Assembly (NCBI RefSeq): GCF_900142025.1
Contig: NZ_FQZM01000022.1
Coordinates: 1-61,172 of the forward strand
Length of the DNA stretch: 61,172 nucleotides
Origin: Desulfofundulus thermosubterraneus DSM 16057
Lineage (GTDB): Bacteria > Bacillota > Desulfotomaculia > Desulfotomaculales > Desulfovirgulaceae
Direction: 5' to 3'
Below the pieces are notes generated by a model that was not told the DNA's origin, ran no database searches, and was given only the letters and a program-made list of their open reading frames with translations. The translations under genes and the position numbers were made by a program. Of this stretch, positions 29,309 to 37,003 are shown piece after piece (positions within the stretch are counted from its first letter, which is position 1; every line of letters starts with the position of its first letter).

Positions 29309-29922
29309 TGGACTTAACTGTTCATGACTTCATGGATGCCGTGGCCGCGGACAGTCCCGCTCCGGGCGGGGGAAGCGTGGCCGCCTGCACCGGCGCCTGC
29401 GGGGCGGCGCTGATGGCCATGGTGTGCCGTCTCACCCTGCGCGGCCGGGAGGAAGAGGGTACTGCCATGGGCCGGCTGCTGGCCCTGGCAGAGGAAAAGC
29501 GCCGGGAATTGGCGTATCTGGTGGAGGAGGATACCGCCGCCTTCCACTGGGTGATGGATGCCCTGCGGCTGCCCAAAGGAACACCCGCAGAAAAGGAAAA
29601 GCGGCGGCAGGCCCTGCTGGAGGCCACATTTTACGCCGCCCGGGTGCCCCTGCGTACGGCCTCCCTTTGTGTGGAACTGCTGGAACATATCCGGGTGCTG
29701 GCGGACAGGGGCAATCAGAACGCCTTAAGCGATGCGGCCGTGGCCCTGGAGTGCCTGTATGCCGCCTGCCGGGGGGCGTGTTATAACGTGCGCATCAATT
29801 TAAAGGGGCTGGGCCCTTCGGAAAACAAAGACGCTCTTTTGCACGAGTTGCAGGAAATTGAAGGGCGGGCGGCAAATGTCTATCACGCCGGCAGGAAGCT
29901 GCTCGCTCAAAAGGGCCTGTAA
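29296..29922 (+). CDS. fchA: Formiminotetrahydrofolate cyclodeaminase
   Basis: Converts 5-formimino-tetrahydrofolate to 5,10-methenyl-tetrahydrofolate plus ammonia, completing the folate branch of histidine breakdown. About 208 residues with the family signature DSPAPGGGSVAA near the N-terminus and NQNALSDAAVAL and YNVRINLKGL later. Starts at ATG 29296 (or 29302) inside the end of hutI, indicating coupling. The symbol follows clostridial usage. Confidence 0.9.
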   Translation: MCMLMDLTVHDFMDAVAADSPAPGGGSVAACTGACGAALMAMVCRLTLRGREEEGTAMGRLLALAEEKRRELAYLVEEDTAAFHWVMDALRLPKGTPAEKEKRRQALLEATFYAARVPLRTASLCVELLEHIRVLADRGNQNALSDAAVALECLYAACRGACYNVRINLKGLGPSENKDALLHELQEIEGRAANVYHAGRKLLAQKGL

Positions 29923-29952
29923 CCTGTAAGACAAACGGGCAGGTGAATATTC

Positions 29953-30363
29953 TTGCACAGCATCGGAAAAATGGCCATTCTCGCCGTCCTGGGCCAGCCC
30001 TTGCCGGAGGGCCCCTTTCGCCTGGTCACGGGACAGGTGGGATCTATGGGTGTAGAAAAGGTGGTGGCAGCCGTGGAAACGGCTGCCAAAAGGGAGGGGC
30101 TCATTGCTGCCGATCACTACCGCGGCGAGCACGCCCTCTATCACGCCGTCCTGGAGGCCCTGCACGGCGTCTGCCGGGGGCAGCTGGAACTGGGTTCCAT
30201 CCTGCGCACGGCGGGGTTGAAATTTGCCGTGGTGGTGGGGCCCCGGGAGGACGACCGACCGGCGGAAGGGCACTGGCTGGCCGTGGCCCTGTACGGATAT
30301 ATCGGCGCCCCCCGCCGGGGATTTGAGCATGAGGTTATCGGGCTGGGGATTAATCACCTTTAA
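29953..30363 (+). CDS. hutP: Hut operon antiterminator HutP
   Basis: RNA-binding protein that, with L-histidine and Mg2+, binds hut leader RNA and prevents termination (established for B. subtilis). The 136-residue protein matches through GSMGVEKVVAAVETAAK, HALYHAVLEALHG, LGSILRTAGLKFAVV, YGYIGAPRRGFEHE and the end GLGINHL. The His residues of HALYHA and FEHE are those recalled as metal ligands. TTG start behind AGGTGA. In Bacillus hutP is the first gene; here it is last, 30 nt after fchA. The matching RNA site lies before hutH. Confidence 0.92.
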   Translation: MHSIGKMAILAVLGQPLPEGPFRLVTGQVGSMGVEKVVAAVETAAKREGLIAADHYRGEHALYHAVLEALHGVCRGQLELGSILRTAGLKFAVVVGPREDDRPAEGHWLAVALYGYIGAPRRGFEHEVIGLGINHL

Positions 30364-30483
30364 ATCTCCCTGTTAATCACCCTGGAACCGGCCGGCGTGG
30401 CGACGTATCGGGCAGGACGGCGCGCTGCTGTTTTTTGTGCATGGATTTGGCTCCGGCATACCAGGTGGTGTCCGGTAAAGTTT

Positions 30484-30922
30484 TTACTGAGCCAACCGGT
30501 GGGCCATGTATGTATGCAACCGTTCACCGACCCGCCGGATTTCCTCTGTGCCGGGCAGGCTGTCCAGGATCGTTGCGCCGGATCTCCGCCAGTGTCCACG
30601 GAAAGTTGATATCGTAAATCCAGGACAGCATCAAAAGCTTCCGGTCGTTGAAATTCTGCATGTCGCTATAATTGCAGAGCTGGCCCTGCAGCAGGTTGCG
30701 GATCAGCACCGGCGAGTAGCTCGGCGTATCTGGTAGGCCGGAGTTTAAAAGGGGATTTGTTCCGGCTTCCTTTTGCTCCAGGGACCCGGTGAACACCTGC
30801 AGGATGTCCAGCTTGTCCGCATCCCGGATCAGGCAGGCAAACAGCCCCGGCCGCTCCGGCAGGTCCCTTAGATTATGATACTCTATGGACGTGGTGATCA
30901 GGTTTCTTTCTTCTGGCGGCAA
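30484..30922 (-). pseudogene. Decayed HD-domain phosphohydrolase
   Basis: On the minus strand, an open frame with EYHNLRDLP, IRDADKLDILQVFTG and LMLSWIYDINFPWTLAEIRR matches the C-terminal half of HD-domain proteins, where RDADKLDIL is typical. The first half, including the HD pair, is missing. Near 30575 the frame shifts: the other frame continues LDSLPGTEEIRRVGERLHTY to a stop at 30484. So the gene is truncated at the front and frameshifted near the end. The rest of the gap (30364-30483, 30923-31105) holds only the promoter listed separately. Confidence 0.7.
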
Positions 30923-30950
30923 AACGGATCACACCTTTTCTTGTCCCCAG

Positions 30951-30980
30951 TTGCCCTTAAAAGAAGTGCTATGCTATAAT
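30951..30980 (+). promoter_or_regulatory. Predicted promoter of the cation efflux gene
   Basis: TTGCCC (30951-30956), an 18-nt spacer and a perfect TATAAT (30975-30980) precede the efflux gene by about 125 nt. Confidence 0.6.
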
Positions 30981-31105
30981 ATTAAGTATACAACCGGAAC
31001 GAATCAGCAGGCTGGCCCTTTTTAAGGTAGCAGTTTCACCCGTGGGACATCATTCCAGGTTTCGGGATGACGTCTCCGGGTCTGTTTTTTATGGGAGTGG
31101 TGGGC

Positions 31106-32098
31106 TTGGACGAGAAAGTAAAGATTGCCAGGCTTTCGGTCATCTCAAATACCCTGCTCACCGGCGGCAAACTGGCTGTGGGCCTGGCCATGAATTCGGT
31201 AGCAGTTATTTCTGAAGCATTGCACTCAGGCCTTGACCTGATGGCGGCACTCATTGCTTATGCCTCGGTGCGGCAATCCTCCCGTCCAGCTGATGCCGAG
31301 CATAATTACGGCCACGGTAAGTTTGAGAATGTGGCAGCCATTATTGAAGCGCTGTTAATTGTCGCAGCCGGGTTCATGATCGTGCTCCAGTCCATTCCCA
31401 AACTCCTGGGTGCCCGGGAGGTGCACCACCTGGGCCTTGGCATGGCGGTGATGGGACTGTCGGCAGCTGTCAACCTGGTTATCTCCAGCCTTTTGATGCG
31501 TACCGCCAGGCGCACCGGTTCCCCGGCCCTGGAAGCCGACGCCTGGCACTTGCGCACCGATGTCTATACCTCGGCGGGAGTACTTATGGCCATGCTGGCC
31601 ATTCAGATGACCGGCTGGTACATCCTGGACCCCCTGATTGCCCTGGTTGTTTCCCTGTTTATTTTCAAAGCGGCTTATGATCTCCTGCGGGGCTCCTGGG
31701 GCAGCATTGTTGATGCCCGCCTTCCCGAGGATGAAGAACAGTTAATCCGGCAGGTTCTGACCTCCTATGCCGGTGAATTTGTGCAGTTCCACGACCTGCG
31801 TACCCGCCGGGCGGGTCCGGACCGCCACATAGATTTTCACCTGGTGGTTCCCGGTTACCGTCCCATCGCCCAGGTACACCAGCTCTGTGACGCCATTGAA
31901 GACGATATCTGCCGGCAGCTGGCTGGGGCCAGTGTACTTATCCATACCGAGCCCTGCCGTCCTGGCACAAGCGACTGCCATATCTGCCGGGTGCACATTT
32001 CCCTGGCAGGCTCCGCCCAAAAACGCAGATGCGAGGAGTGTCGTGCCTGTGCCGGGCGTTCAGAAGCAGTCCCTCCGGACGCGAATGGGAATGGTTGA
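31106..32098 (+). CDS. Cation diffusion facilitator with Cys-rich tail
   Basis: A roughly 330-residue CDF-family exporter of divalent metals such as Zn2+, Fe2+ or Mn2+. It has about six membrane segments, the motifs SEALHSGLDLMAALIAY and HNYGHGKFEN (H and D metal ligands), ALEADAWHLRTDVYTS and a C-terminal cytoplasmic domain. After that domain comes an unusual tail with Cys residues (PCRPGTSDCHICRVH and CEECRACAG), which may bind metal. TTG 31106 is chosen because GGGAG lies 7 nt upstream and the protein then begins DEKVKIARLSVISN; starts at 31067 or 31091 are possible. Confidence 0.88.
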   Translation: MDEKVKIARLSVISNTLLTGGKLAVGLAMNSVAVISEALHSGLDLMAALIAYASVRQSSRPADAEHNYGHGKFENVAAIIEALLIVAAGFMIVLQSIPKLLGAREVHHLGLGMAVMGLSAAVNLVISSLLMRTARRTGSPALEADAWHLRTDVYTSAGVLMAMLAIQMTGWYILDPLIALVVSLFIFKAAYDLLRGSWGSIVDARLPEDEEQLIRQVLTSYAGEFVQFHDLRTRRAGPDRHIDFHLVVPGYRPIAQVHQLCDAIEDDICRQLAGASVLIHTEPCRPGTSDCHICRVHISLAGSAQKRRCEECRACAGRSEAVPPDANGNG

Positions 32099-32158
32099 AA
32101 AAATACCTTTATGCAGGGAAAAAACTATCTAGGGTCGAATAATGTAGAAGAAAAAACA

Positions 32159-32190
32159 GGGGTGAAGGAAGAAACCTGCACCCCTTTATC
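32159..32190 (+). terminator. Possible terminator after the cation efflux gene
   Basis: GGGGTG (32159-32164) can pair with CACCCC (32179-32184), followed by TTTATCATT. The stem is short and the T-run weak. It lies 60 nt after the stop and before sigI. Confidence 0.4.
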
Positions 32191-32299
32191 ATTACCGTTA
32201 AATCACAGCCCCCATGCTCCCCCAAAAAGAGCGGCTGCCGCGTAGTAAATAAATAATAGACGTTGGGCAGACCGGGGGTGAATCATGGGGACCTGAAGG

Positions 32300-33034
32300 A
32301 TGGTGCGGCCGGTGGAGGATTTAGATTACCTCCTTGCCCTGGCCAGGTCAGGGGATGGTGAGGCCCGGGAAAGATTGCTGGCTGAGTGCCGCCCCTTTAT
32401 TGCCCGGGTTACTGCCGGGCTTTGCCGCCGGCATCTGGAATGGGGTTTTGATGACGAGTTGAGCATTGCCTTCATCACTTTTAATGAAGCCATTGACCGT
32501 TACGAAGAGGACCGTAAGGTGCCCTTTTTAGCATTTGCCCGGCTCATGATTAAAAGCCGTATTACGGATTTCCTCCGTAAGGAAGCTCGGGCGTCGGCCC
32601 GTATGGCCGGGTCACTGAACAGTGAACAGGAGGACCTGTCCGTCAGCCCCCTTGAGTCATCGCTGGCCTGGCAGGATTACCTTGCCCGGGAAGCGGCCCG
32701 GGAAAGGGAAGAAGAGATCCGGGACTATGCTAAAATCCTGGCCGAATTTGAGATCTCCTTTTCCGAACTGGTACGCTGCGCACCCAAGCATCACGATGCG
32801 CGGCGGGTTTTGCTGGAAGTTTCCCGCCGCCTGGCTGCCGACGGTTCCCTTTTCCAACAGCTGATGAAAACAAAAAAACTTCCCCTAAAAGAGCTTTCCC
32901 TGCTGACCGGTGTGCACCGCAAAACCCTGGAGCGGGGACGTAAATATATCATTGCCATGGCTCTTCTCTGGTACCACTGCCATGAATTTTTATACCTTTG
33001 TTATTATCTTAAAGCCAGCGGTGAAGGAGATTGA
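32300..33034 (+). CDS. sigI: RNA polymerase sigma factor SigI
   Basis: A 244-residue sigma factor of the SigI family, with AITFNEAIDRY-like region 2 (SIAFITFNEAIDRYEEDRKV), FARLMIKSRITDFLRKEAR and a C-terminal helix-turn-helix with LSLLTGVHRKTLERGRKYI. SigI controls heat or envelope stress in Bacillus and polysaccharide-sensing regulons in cellulolytic clostridia. The anti-sigma gene follows after 6 nt, so the pair is co-transcribed. Bases 32603-32621 match a palindrome near 13170 exactly, which may mark an inserted short repeat in the coding sequence. ATG lies close behind GAAGGA. Confidence 0.92.
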   Translation: MVRPVEDLDYLLALARSGDGEARERLLAECRPFIARVTAGLCRRHLEWGFDDELSIAFITFNEAIDRYEEDRKVPFLAFARLMIKSRITDFLRKEARASARMAGSLNSEQEDLSVSPLESSLAWQDYLAREAAREREEEIRDYAKILAEFEISFSELVRCAPKHHDARRVLLEVSRRLAADGSLFQQLMKTKKLPLKELSLLTGVHRKTLERGRKYIIAMALLWYHCHEFLYLCYYLKASGEGD

Positions 33035-33040
33035 AGAAAA

Positions 33041-34288
33041 TTGGTTACCGGCATTGTCGTGGAGATCAAGGCCAAAACATGTATCATTCTCACCCCTGAC
33101 GCGCAGTTCCGGGAAATTCCCCTGCCCACCGGCGGAGTGCGTCTGGGTGAAGAGATTTGCTATATTCCACGCAGGCGCACTATTTTCTGGCAGTCTTTGA
33201 TGGCTGCCGCATGTCTGTTGATTCTCTTGGGTGCAGGTCTTCTGTATCATGGTTGGTTGACCCAGGCGGTGGCCTATGTTTCCATGGACATCAACCCAAG
33301 TGTGGAAATGGCCCTGGACCGGCGGGAGTACGTGTGTGAGGCTAAAGGCTTGAATGCCGCAGGAGAAATCCTGCTGTCCCGGGCCGCCGTGCTTGGCCGT
33401 CCCGTGGAAGAGGCCATTGCCACCATACTTATCCGGGCGGTCCAGTCCAACTATCTTCTCCCGTCTCAAAACAACGTCGTGCTGACTACCATTACCCCGA
33501 AAAATGGACGGGAGCCGGCGCTGCAGCCGGGGGAGATATACCAAACTATCGTTAAGTCCCTGCAATCGACGGGAGTGCCGGCCGAGGTGGTAGTGGAAAC
33601 CGCTACACCGGAAATCCGCCGGCAGGCCCGCAAGCTTGGTTTATCCACGGGCCGTTATCTAATCCATGTGGAGGGGAGTAAAAAGGGTCTGGATATCGAT
33701 TTGGAAGAATTAAGACGGGAAGGTATGGCCAGCCTGGAGAAAAAGAAGGGCATAGTGATCGGGGAAGTGCTGGGCAAAAACGGCTACACCGGGTGGGTGG
33801 ATCTGCCCAAATCGGTCTCCCGACCGGGTCCTGAAGCCAGAAGTAATCATCGTTCACCCGGATTGGTAAATAACAAAGGTCTTAAGCGGGTTTCCATAAC
33901 GGAGGATAAAGTCTCCCGGACGCACTCCGGCACCAGTACCCCGGTGCAAAAAACAAGTATCCCTGTTAAACGGGTAGTACCTGACGATGCCCGGGGACTG
34001 CCCGGCCTGCGCGTCCAGGGAGTTCCCCCGCATGGCAATGATCAGGAACATAATGGCATCAAGGAACGTAACATTAAGACCGAGGAACCAGATGGTAAAG
34101 GCCTGTATGATAATGATAATGAAGTCCTTCGTGACAACAAAGACCTTCCCAGCACTACAGATCGTGATCAAGACCTTCACAACAACAAAAAGTTAAAAGA
34201 TAACATTGACAGGAAGAACAACCAAAACAGTGATTATAATAATAATAAAGCTACGTTGCCAGACAGCCGCCCGAGTGGTAGAATGTAG
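33041..34288 (+). CDS. rsgI: Anti-sigma-I factor RsgI
   Basis: A 415-residue membrane protein with an N-terminal RsgI domain (residues 1-45, GIVVEIKAKTCIILTPDAQF), one membrane segment (about 48-70) and the conserved extracellular block YVSMDINPSVEMALDR. The Asn-Pro in DINPS is the site of self-cleavage described for RsgI proteins (recalled). After the conserved domain (to about residue 260) comes a low-complexity hydrophilic tail rich in Asn, Asp, Lys and Arg, instead of the carbohydrate-binding modules of cellulolytic relatives. TTG start at 33041. The last bases overlap a frame that leads into the CBS gene. Confidence 0.9.
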   Translation: MVTGIVVEIKAKTCIILTPDAQFREIPLPTGGVRLGEEICYIPRRRTIFWQSLMAAACLLILLGAGLLYHGWLTQAVAYVSMDINPSVEMALDRREYVCEAKGLNAAGEILLSRAAVLGRPVEEAIATILIRAVQSNYLLPSQNNVVLTTITPKNGREPALQPGEIYQTIVKSLQSTGVPAEVVVETATPEIRRQARKLGLSTGRYLIHVEGSKKGLDIDLEELRREGMASLEKKKGIVIGEVLGKNGYTGWVDLPKSVSRPGPEARSNHRSPGLVNNKGLKRVSITEDKVSRTHSGTSTPVQKTSIPVKRVVPDDARGLPGLRVQGVPPHGNDQEHNGIKERNIKTEEPDGKGLYDNDNEVLRDNKDLPSTTDRDQDLHNNKKLKDNIDRKNNQNSDYNNNKATLPDSRPSGRM

Positions 34289-34331
34289 TTATCTGGATCA
34301 TCACCAGCAGCAGGGTAAGGGGGGATTTGAG

Positions 34332-34889
34332 ATGCCTGCGTTGGTACAATCCGCTGGCGATGTCTTGGCCATGTCATTTAAACGGGAAAAAACCGTGGGG
34401 GATTTAATGGTTTCCCTGGAAGCCTGCCGGACTATTCCCGCGGATAGCAGTCTAAAGGATGCCCTATCTTTGATGAAAAGGGTTGCCCTGCAGTCGCGGG
34501 CGGGGGCTATTCCACCCCTCGTAGTGCTTGAAGCCAGAGTTCCCATTGGGCTTTTAAAAGCTGACCACCTGCTGGCCCTGGCCCATTTACCCTTCCCCCA
34601 GAGGGAGTCCTATGCCGGATGGTCAATTTCCTTCCCCACAGAAGAACCCCCTTCTTATAACGGCCTTTTTACCTCACGCGTCCAGGAAATGGCCAAAAGA
34701 AAAGTGCGGGAAACCATGCATCCCTTTCCGGCAACGTTGCAGCCCCAGGACCCCTTGAGCCGGGCGGCCTATCTCTTATCTCACAGCGGTTTTGAAATCC
34801 TGCCGGTGGAGGAAAAGAACCGGGTGGTGGGTCTTTTGCGCGACAAGGAACTGTTTCTTGAATTGAGCAGAATCGTTACCGGCGGATGA
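34332..34889 (+). CDS. CBS-domain protein
   Basis: A 185-residue protein with two CBS-like repeats: VGDLMVSLEACRTIPADSSLKDALSLM near the start, and VRETMHPFPATLQPQDPLSRAAYLL with LPVEEKNRVVGLLRDKEL at the end. CBS pairs usually bind adenine nucleotides and regulate partners; the partner is unknown. No catalytic domain is present. ATG 34332 follows AAGGGGGGA, 43 nt after rsgI, so it may be part of the sigI-rsgI transcript. A terminator follows. Confidence 0.75.
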   Translation: MPALVQSAGDVLAMSFKREKTVGDLMVSLEACRTIPADSSLKDALSLMKRVALQSRAGAIPPLVVLEARVPIGLLKADHLLALAHLPFPQRESYAGWSISFPTEEPPSYNGLFTSRVQEMAKRKVRETMHPFPATLQPQDPLSRAAYLLSHSGFEILPVEEKNRVVGLLRDKELFLELSRIVTGG

Positions 34890-34907
34890 TACACAATAAA
34901 GGACCGG

Positions 34908-34945
34908 ATAAAAATAACCCGCCATTTCAGGCGGGTGTTGTGTTT
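34908..34945. terminator. Terminator shared by converging genes
   Basis: Stem ACCCGCC (34917-34923) with GGCGGGT (34930-34936). On the plus strand it is followed by GTTGTGTTT; on the minus strand by TTATTTTTA. It lies between the CBS gene and the end of the minus-strand transporter gene and may serve both. Confidence 0.7.
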
Positions 34946-34956
34946 AACTATACTTT

Positions 34957-36375
34957 CTAGGCCTCCTTGTACTTGGACAGCACTTTGGCTGAGGACCGGT
35001 CTTGCGGGCGGAAGAGATAGTTATTCAAGAGAGTTGTCACCAGCCCCAGTACGGCTGCCACCGCCAGGGTTCCCACCAGGGATACCAGCCCGTGGTAGTG
35101 GTGCCAGAAGAGCAGGTAGACCGTGGATACTACAATGGACATGATCATTAGCGGGAAGGCCACCTTCATGTAGCCGAGGAAGGAAATGGGATGGCCCCTC
35201 TTTTCCGCCATACCGATGACCACTACGTTGGCCGAGGCGCCGATGATAGTACCGTTGCCTCCCAGGCAGGCACCCAGCGACAACGCCCACCAGAGCAGGT
35301 CCAGGTTTGTCATCCCGCCCAGGCGCCCCATGTCATGAATGAGGGGGATCATGGTAGCCACGAAGGGGATGTTGTCAACAAAAGCCGAGGCCAGGGCGGA
35401 GATCCACAGGATGAGCATGGCCGCGGGCACCAGCTGCCCCTGGGTGACCTCCAGGGAAAAGCGGGCTACCGCCTCGATGACCCCCACCTTTTCCAGCGCT
35501 CCCACCACTACGAAGAGGCCGACGAAGAAAAAGATTACCGGCCATTCCACCGCGTGCAGGGCATGTTCCGGGTCTTCCCGGGTGATCAGCAACAGCAGGC
35601 TGGCTCCGGAAAGGGCGATGACACTGGACTCCAGGTGCAGGTACTGGTGCAGGACAAATCCGGTAATGGTCAGAAACAGTACCAGCAGGCACTTCTTCAA
35701 CAAGACGGGATCCTTAATTTCATCCCTTTCATTCAGGAGCATAATTTTTTCTTGCAGTTCCGGGCGGGCCACCAGCTGGCGGCGGTAAATCAGGCGCAGG
35801 AAGAAAATTGTTAAAATATAGATTACTGCAATTACCGGCGTCAGGTTGATCACGAAATCCATGAATCCCAGGTGGGTCTGGCTGCCGATCATGATGTTGG
35901 GCGGGTCGCCGATCAATGTGGCCGTCCCGCCAATGTTGGAAGCGATGATTTCCGCAATGAGGAAGGGTATGGGGCTGATCTGCAGCTGGCCGGCGATGGC
36001 GAAGGTAACCGGAACAATCAGCAGCACCGTGGTCACGTTGTCCAGAAAAGCCGAGAGGACTGCCGTCACTAGGGAAAGGGCGGCCATGATGCGCAGGGGT
36101 TCGCCTCTGGCCTGGCGGGCCGCCTTGACGGCCAGGTATTCAAAGACACCCGTCTGGCGGGTGATGCCCACGATGATCATCATGCCCACCAGAAGGCCGA
36201 TGGTGTTAAAGTCAATGGCGTGAGTTGCCTCCTCGGGGTTTAAAATCCCGGTTAGAGCCAGTATTGCTGCTCCCACCAGGGCGGCCACCGCCCGGTGGAT
36301 TTTTTCCGAAACAATCACGGCGTAGGTAAGCAAAAAAACGGCCGTGGCCAAGATTACCTGGGTTTGTTCGGACAA
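34957..36375 (-). CDS. ArsB/NhaD-family transporter
   Basis: A 472-residue membrane protein with about 11-12 segments. It has the paired motifs ASNIGGTATLIGDPPNIMIGS and LGACLGGNGTIIGASANVV, and FLDNVTTVLLIVPV and FVDNIPFVATMIPL, which mark the ion transporter superfamily members related to ArsB, NhaD and the mammalian P protein. Substrate is uncertain: Na+/H+ exchange or an anion. TTG start behind AGGAGGGGTGA. It overlaps the end of the carbonic anhydrase gene by 22 nt and is the last gene of the minus-strand operon. Confidence 0.85.
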   Translation of the reverse strand: MSEQTQVILATAVFLLTYAVIVSEKIHRAVAALVGAAILALTGILNPEEATHAIDFNTIGLLVGMMIIVGITRQTGVFEYLAVKAARQARGEPLRIMAALSLVTAVLSAFLDNVTTVLLIVPVTFAIAGQLQISPIPFLIAEIIASNIGGTATLIGDPPNIMIGSQTHLGFMDFVINLTPVIAVIYILTIFFLRLIYRRQLVARPELQEKIMLLNERDEIKDPVLLKKCLLVLFLTITGFVLHQYLHLESSVIALSGASLLLLITREDPEHALHAVEWPVIFFFVGLFVVVGALEKVGVIEAVARFSLEVTQGQLVPAAMLILWISALASAFVDNIPFVATMIPLIHDMGRLGGMTNLDLLWWALSLGACLGGNGTIIGASANVVVIGMAEKRGHPISFLGYMKVAFPLMIMSIVVSTVYLLFWHHYHGLVSLVGTLAVAAVLGLVTTLLNNYLFRPQDRSSAKVLSKYKEA

Positions 36376-36938
36376 AGTTCACCCCTCCTGTAAAAATTCA
36401 AGTAGGCATCGCACAGCTCCCGGTTGACCGCAAGCACTTCCCCGGCAAACTCCAACTGTCGGGGAGAGACCTCCGGCAGGGATGCTACATGCTCCGGTGC
36501 CGTCACCACGGCAAGACTGGGGATATACCTGCCGTCGGGTATTTCTACTCCGTCTATCAATGCCCCGTGGCCGACGAAACACCTGCTACCCAGGCGGCTC
36601 CGCATAACCATGGCCCTGAACCCCACAAAAGTATCATCCCCGATTTCGCACGGTCCGTGGACGATGGCCCCGTGGGCCAGGCTGCACCTTTTGCCTATGG
36701 TTACGCTGCCCCTTTTAAGACAATGGACGATCACACCATCCTGTACGTTGCTGTATTCGCCAATGACAATGGGAAATCCTTCATCGGCCCGAAGAACCGC
36801 TAACGGATATACGGCAACCCCATCTTTAATAACCACGTCTCCAATTATAACCGCCGTTTCATGGACAAATGCATTCGCGCTTACCACGGGGAACCCCCCG
36901 GGTTTCCAGCTGACCGCAGGGGCCTGCTGCAACACCAT
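36354..36938 (-). CDS. Gamma-class carbonic anhydrase family protein
   Basis: A 194-residue left-handed beta-helix protein made of hexapeptide repeats. It keeps residues typical of gamma carbonic anhydrases: RADEG, NVQDGVIVH and LAHGAIVHG, supplying the His ligands recalled for the Methanosarcina enzyme. It could interconvert CO2 and bicarbonate, or be an inactive relative such as PaaY/YrdA. It is placed between two anion/Na+-type transporter genes and overlaps the downstream one by 22 nt, which hints at a link to bicarbonate or carboxylate traffic (inference). Confidence 0.85.
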   Translation of the reverse strand: MVLQQAPAVSWKPGGFPVVSANAFVHETAVIIGDVVIKDGVAVYPLAVLRADEGFPIVIGEYSNVQDGVIVHCLKRGSVTIGKRCSLAHGAIVHGPCEIGDDTFVGFRAMVMRSRLGSRCFVGHGALIDGVEIPDGRYIPSLAVVTAPEHVASLPEVSPRQLEFAGEVLAVNRELCDAYLNFYRRGELCPNKPR

Positions 36939-36954
36939 ATTTTCCCCCTTTTTG

Positions 36955-36992
36955 CCGGAAGCGGGGCAGCACAGGTGCTGCCCCGCTTCCGG
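36955..36992. other. Perfect 18-bp inverted repeat between DASS and carbonic anhydrase genes
   Basis: CCGGAAGCGGGGCAGCAC (36955-36972) is followed after two bases by its exact complement (36975-36992). In the minus-strand transcript it lies between the DASS stop (37004) and the carbonic anhydrase start (36938). No U-run follows on either strand (CAAAAAGGGGG on minus, TTCTTAAAAC on plus). It may be a processing or stability hairpin rather than a true terminator. Confidence 0.7.
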
Positions 36993-37003
36993 TTCTTAAA
37001 ACT

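Noticed and set aside
33847-34180. Minus-strand frames opposite the tail of rsgI
   Set aside because: They lie antisense to the low-complexity tail and show no ribosome site or domain.
35191-35814. Plus-strand frame of 207 codons opposite the ArsB/NhaD-type gene
   Set aside because: Gln/Gly/His-rich translation with no family likeness; the minus-strand gene is certain.
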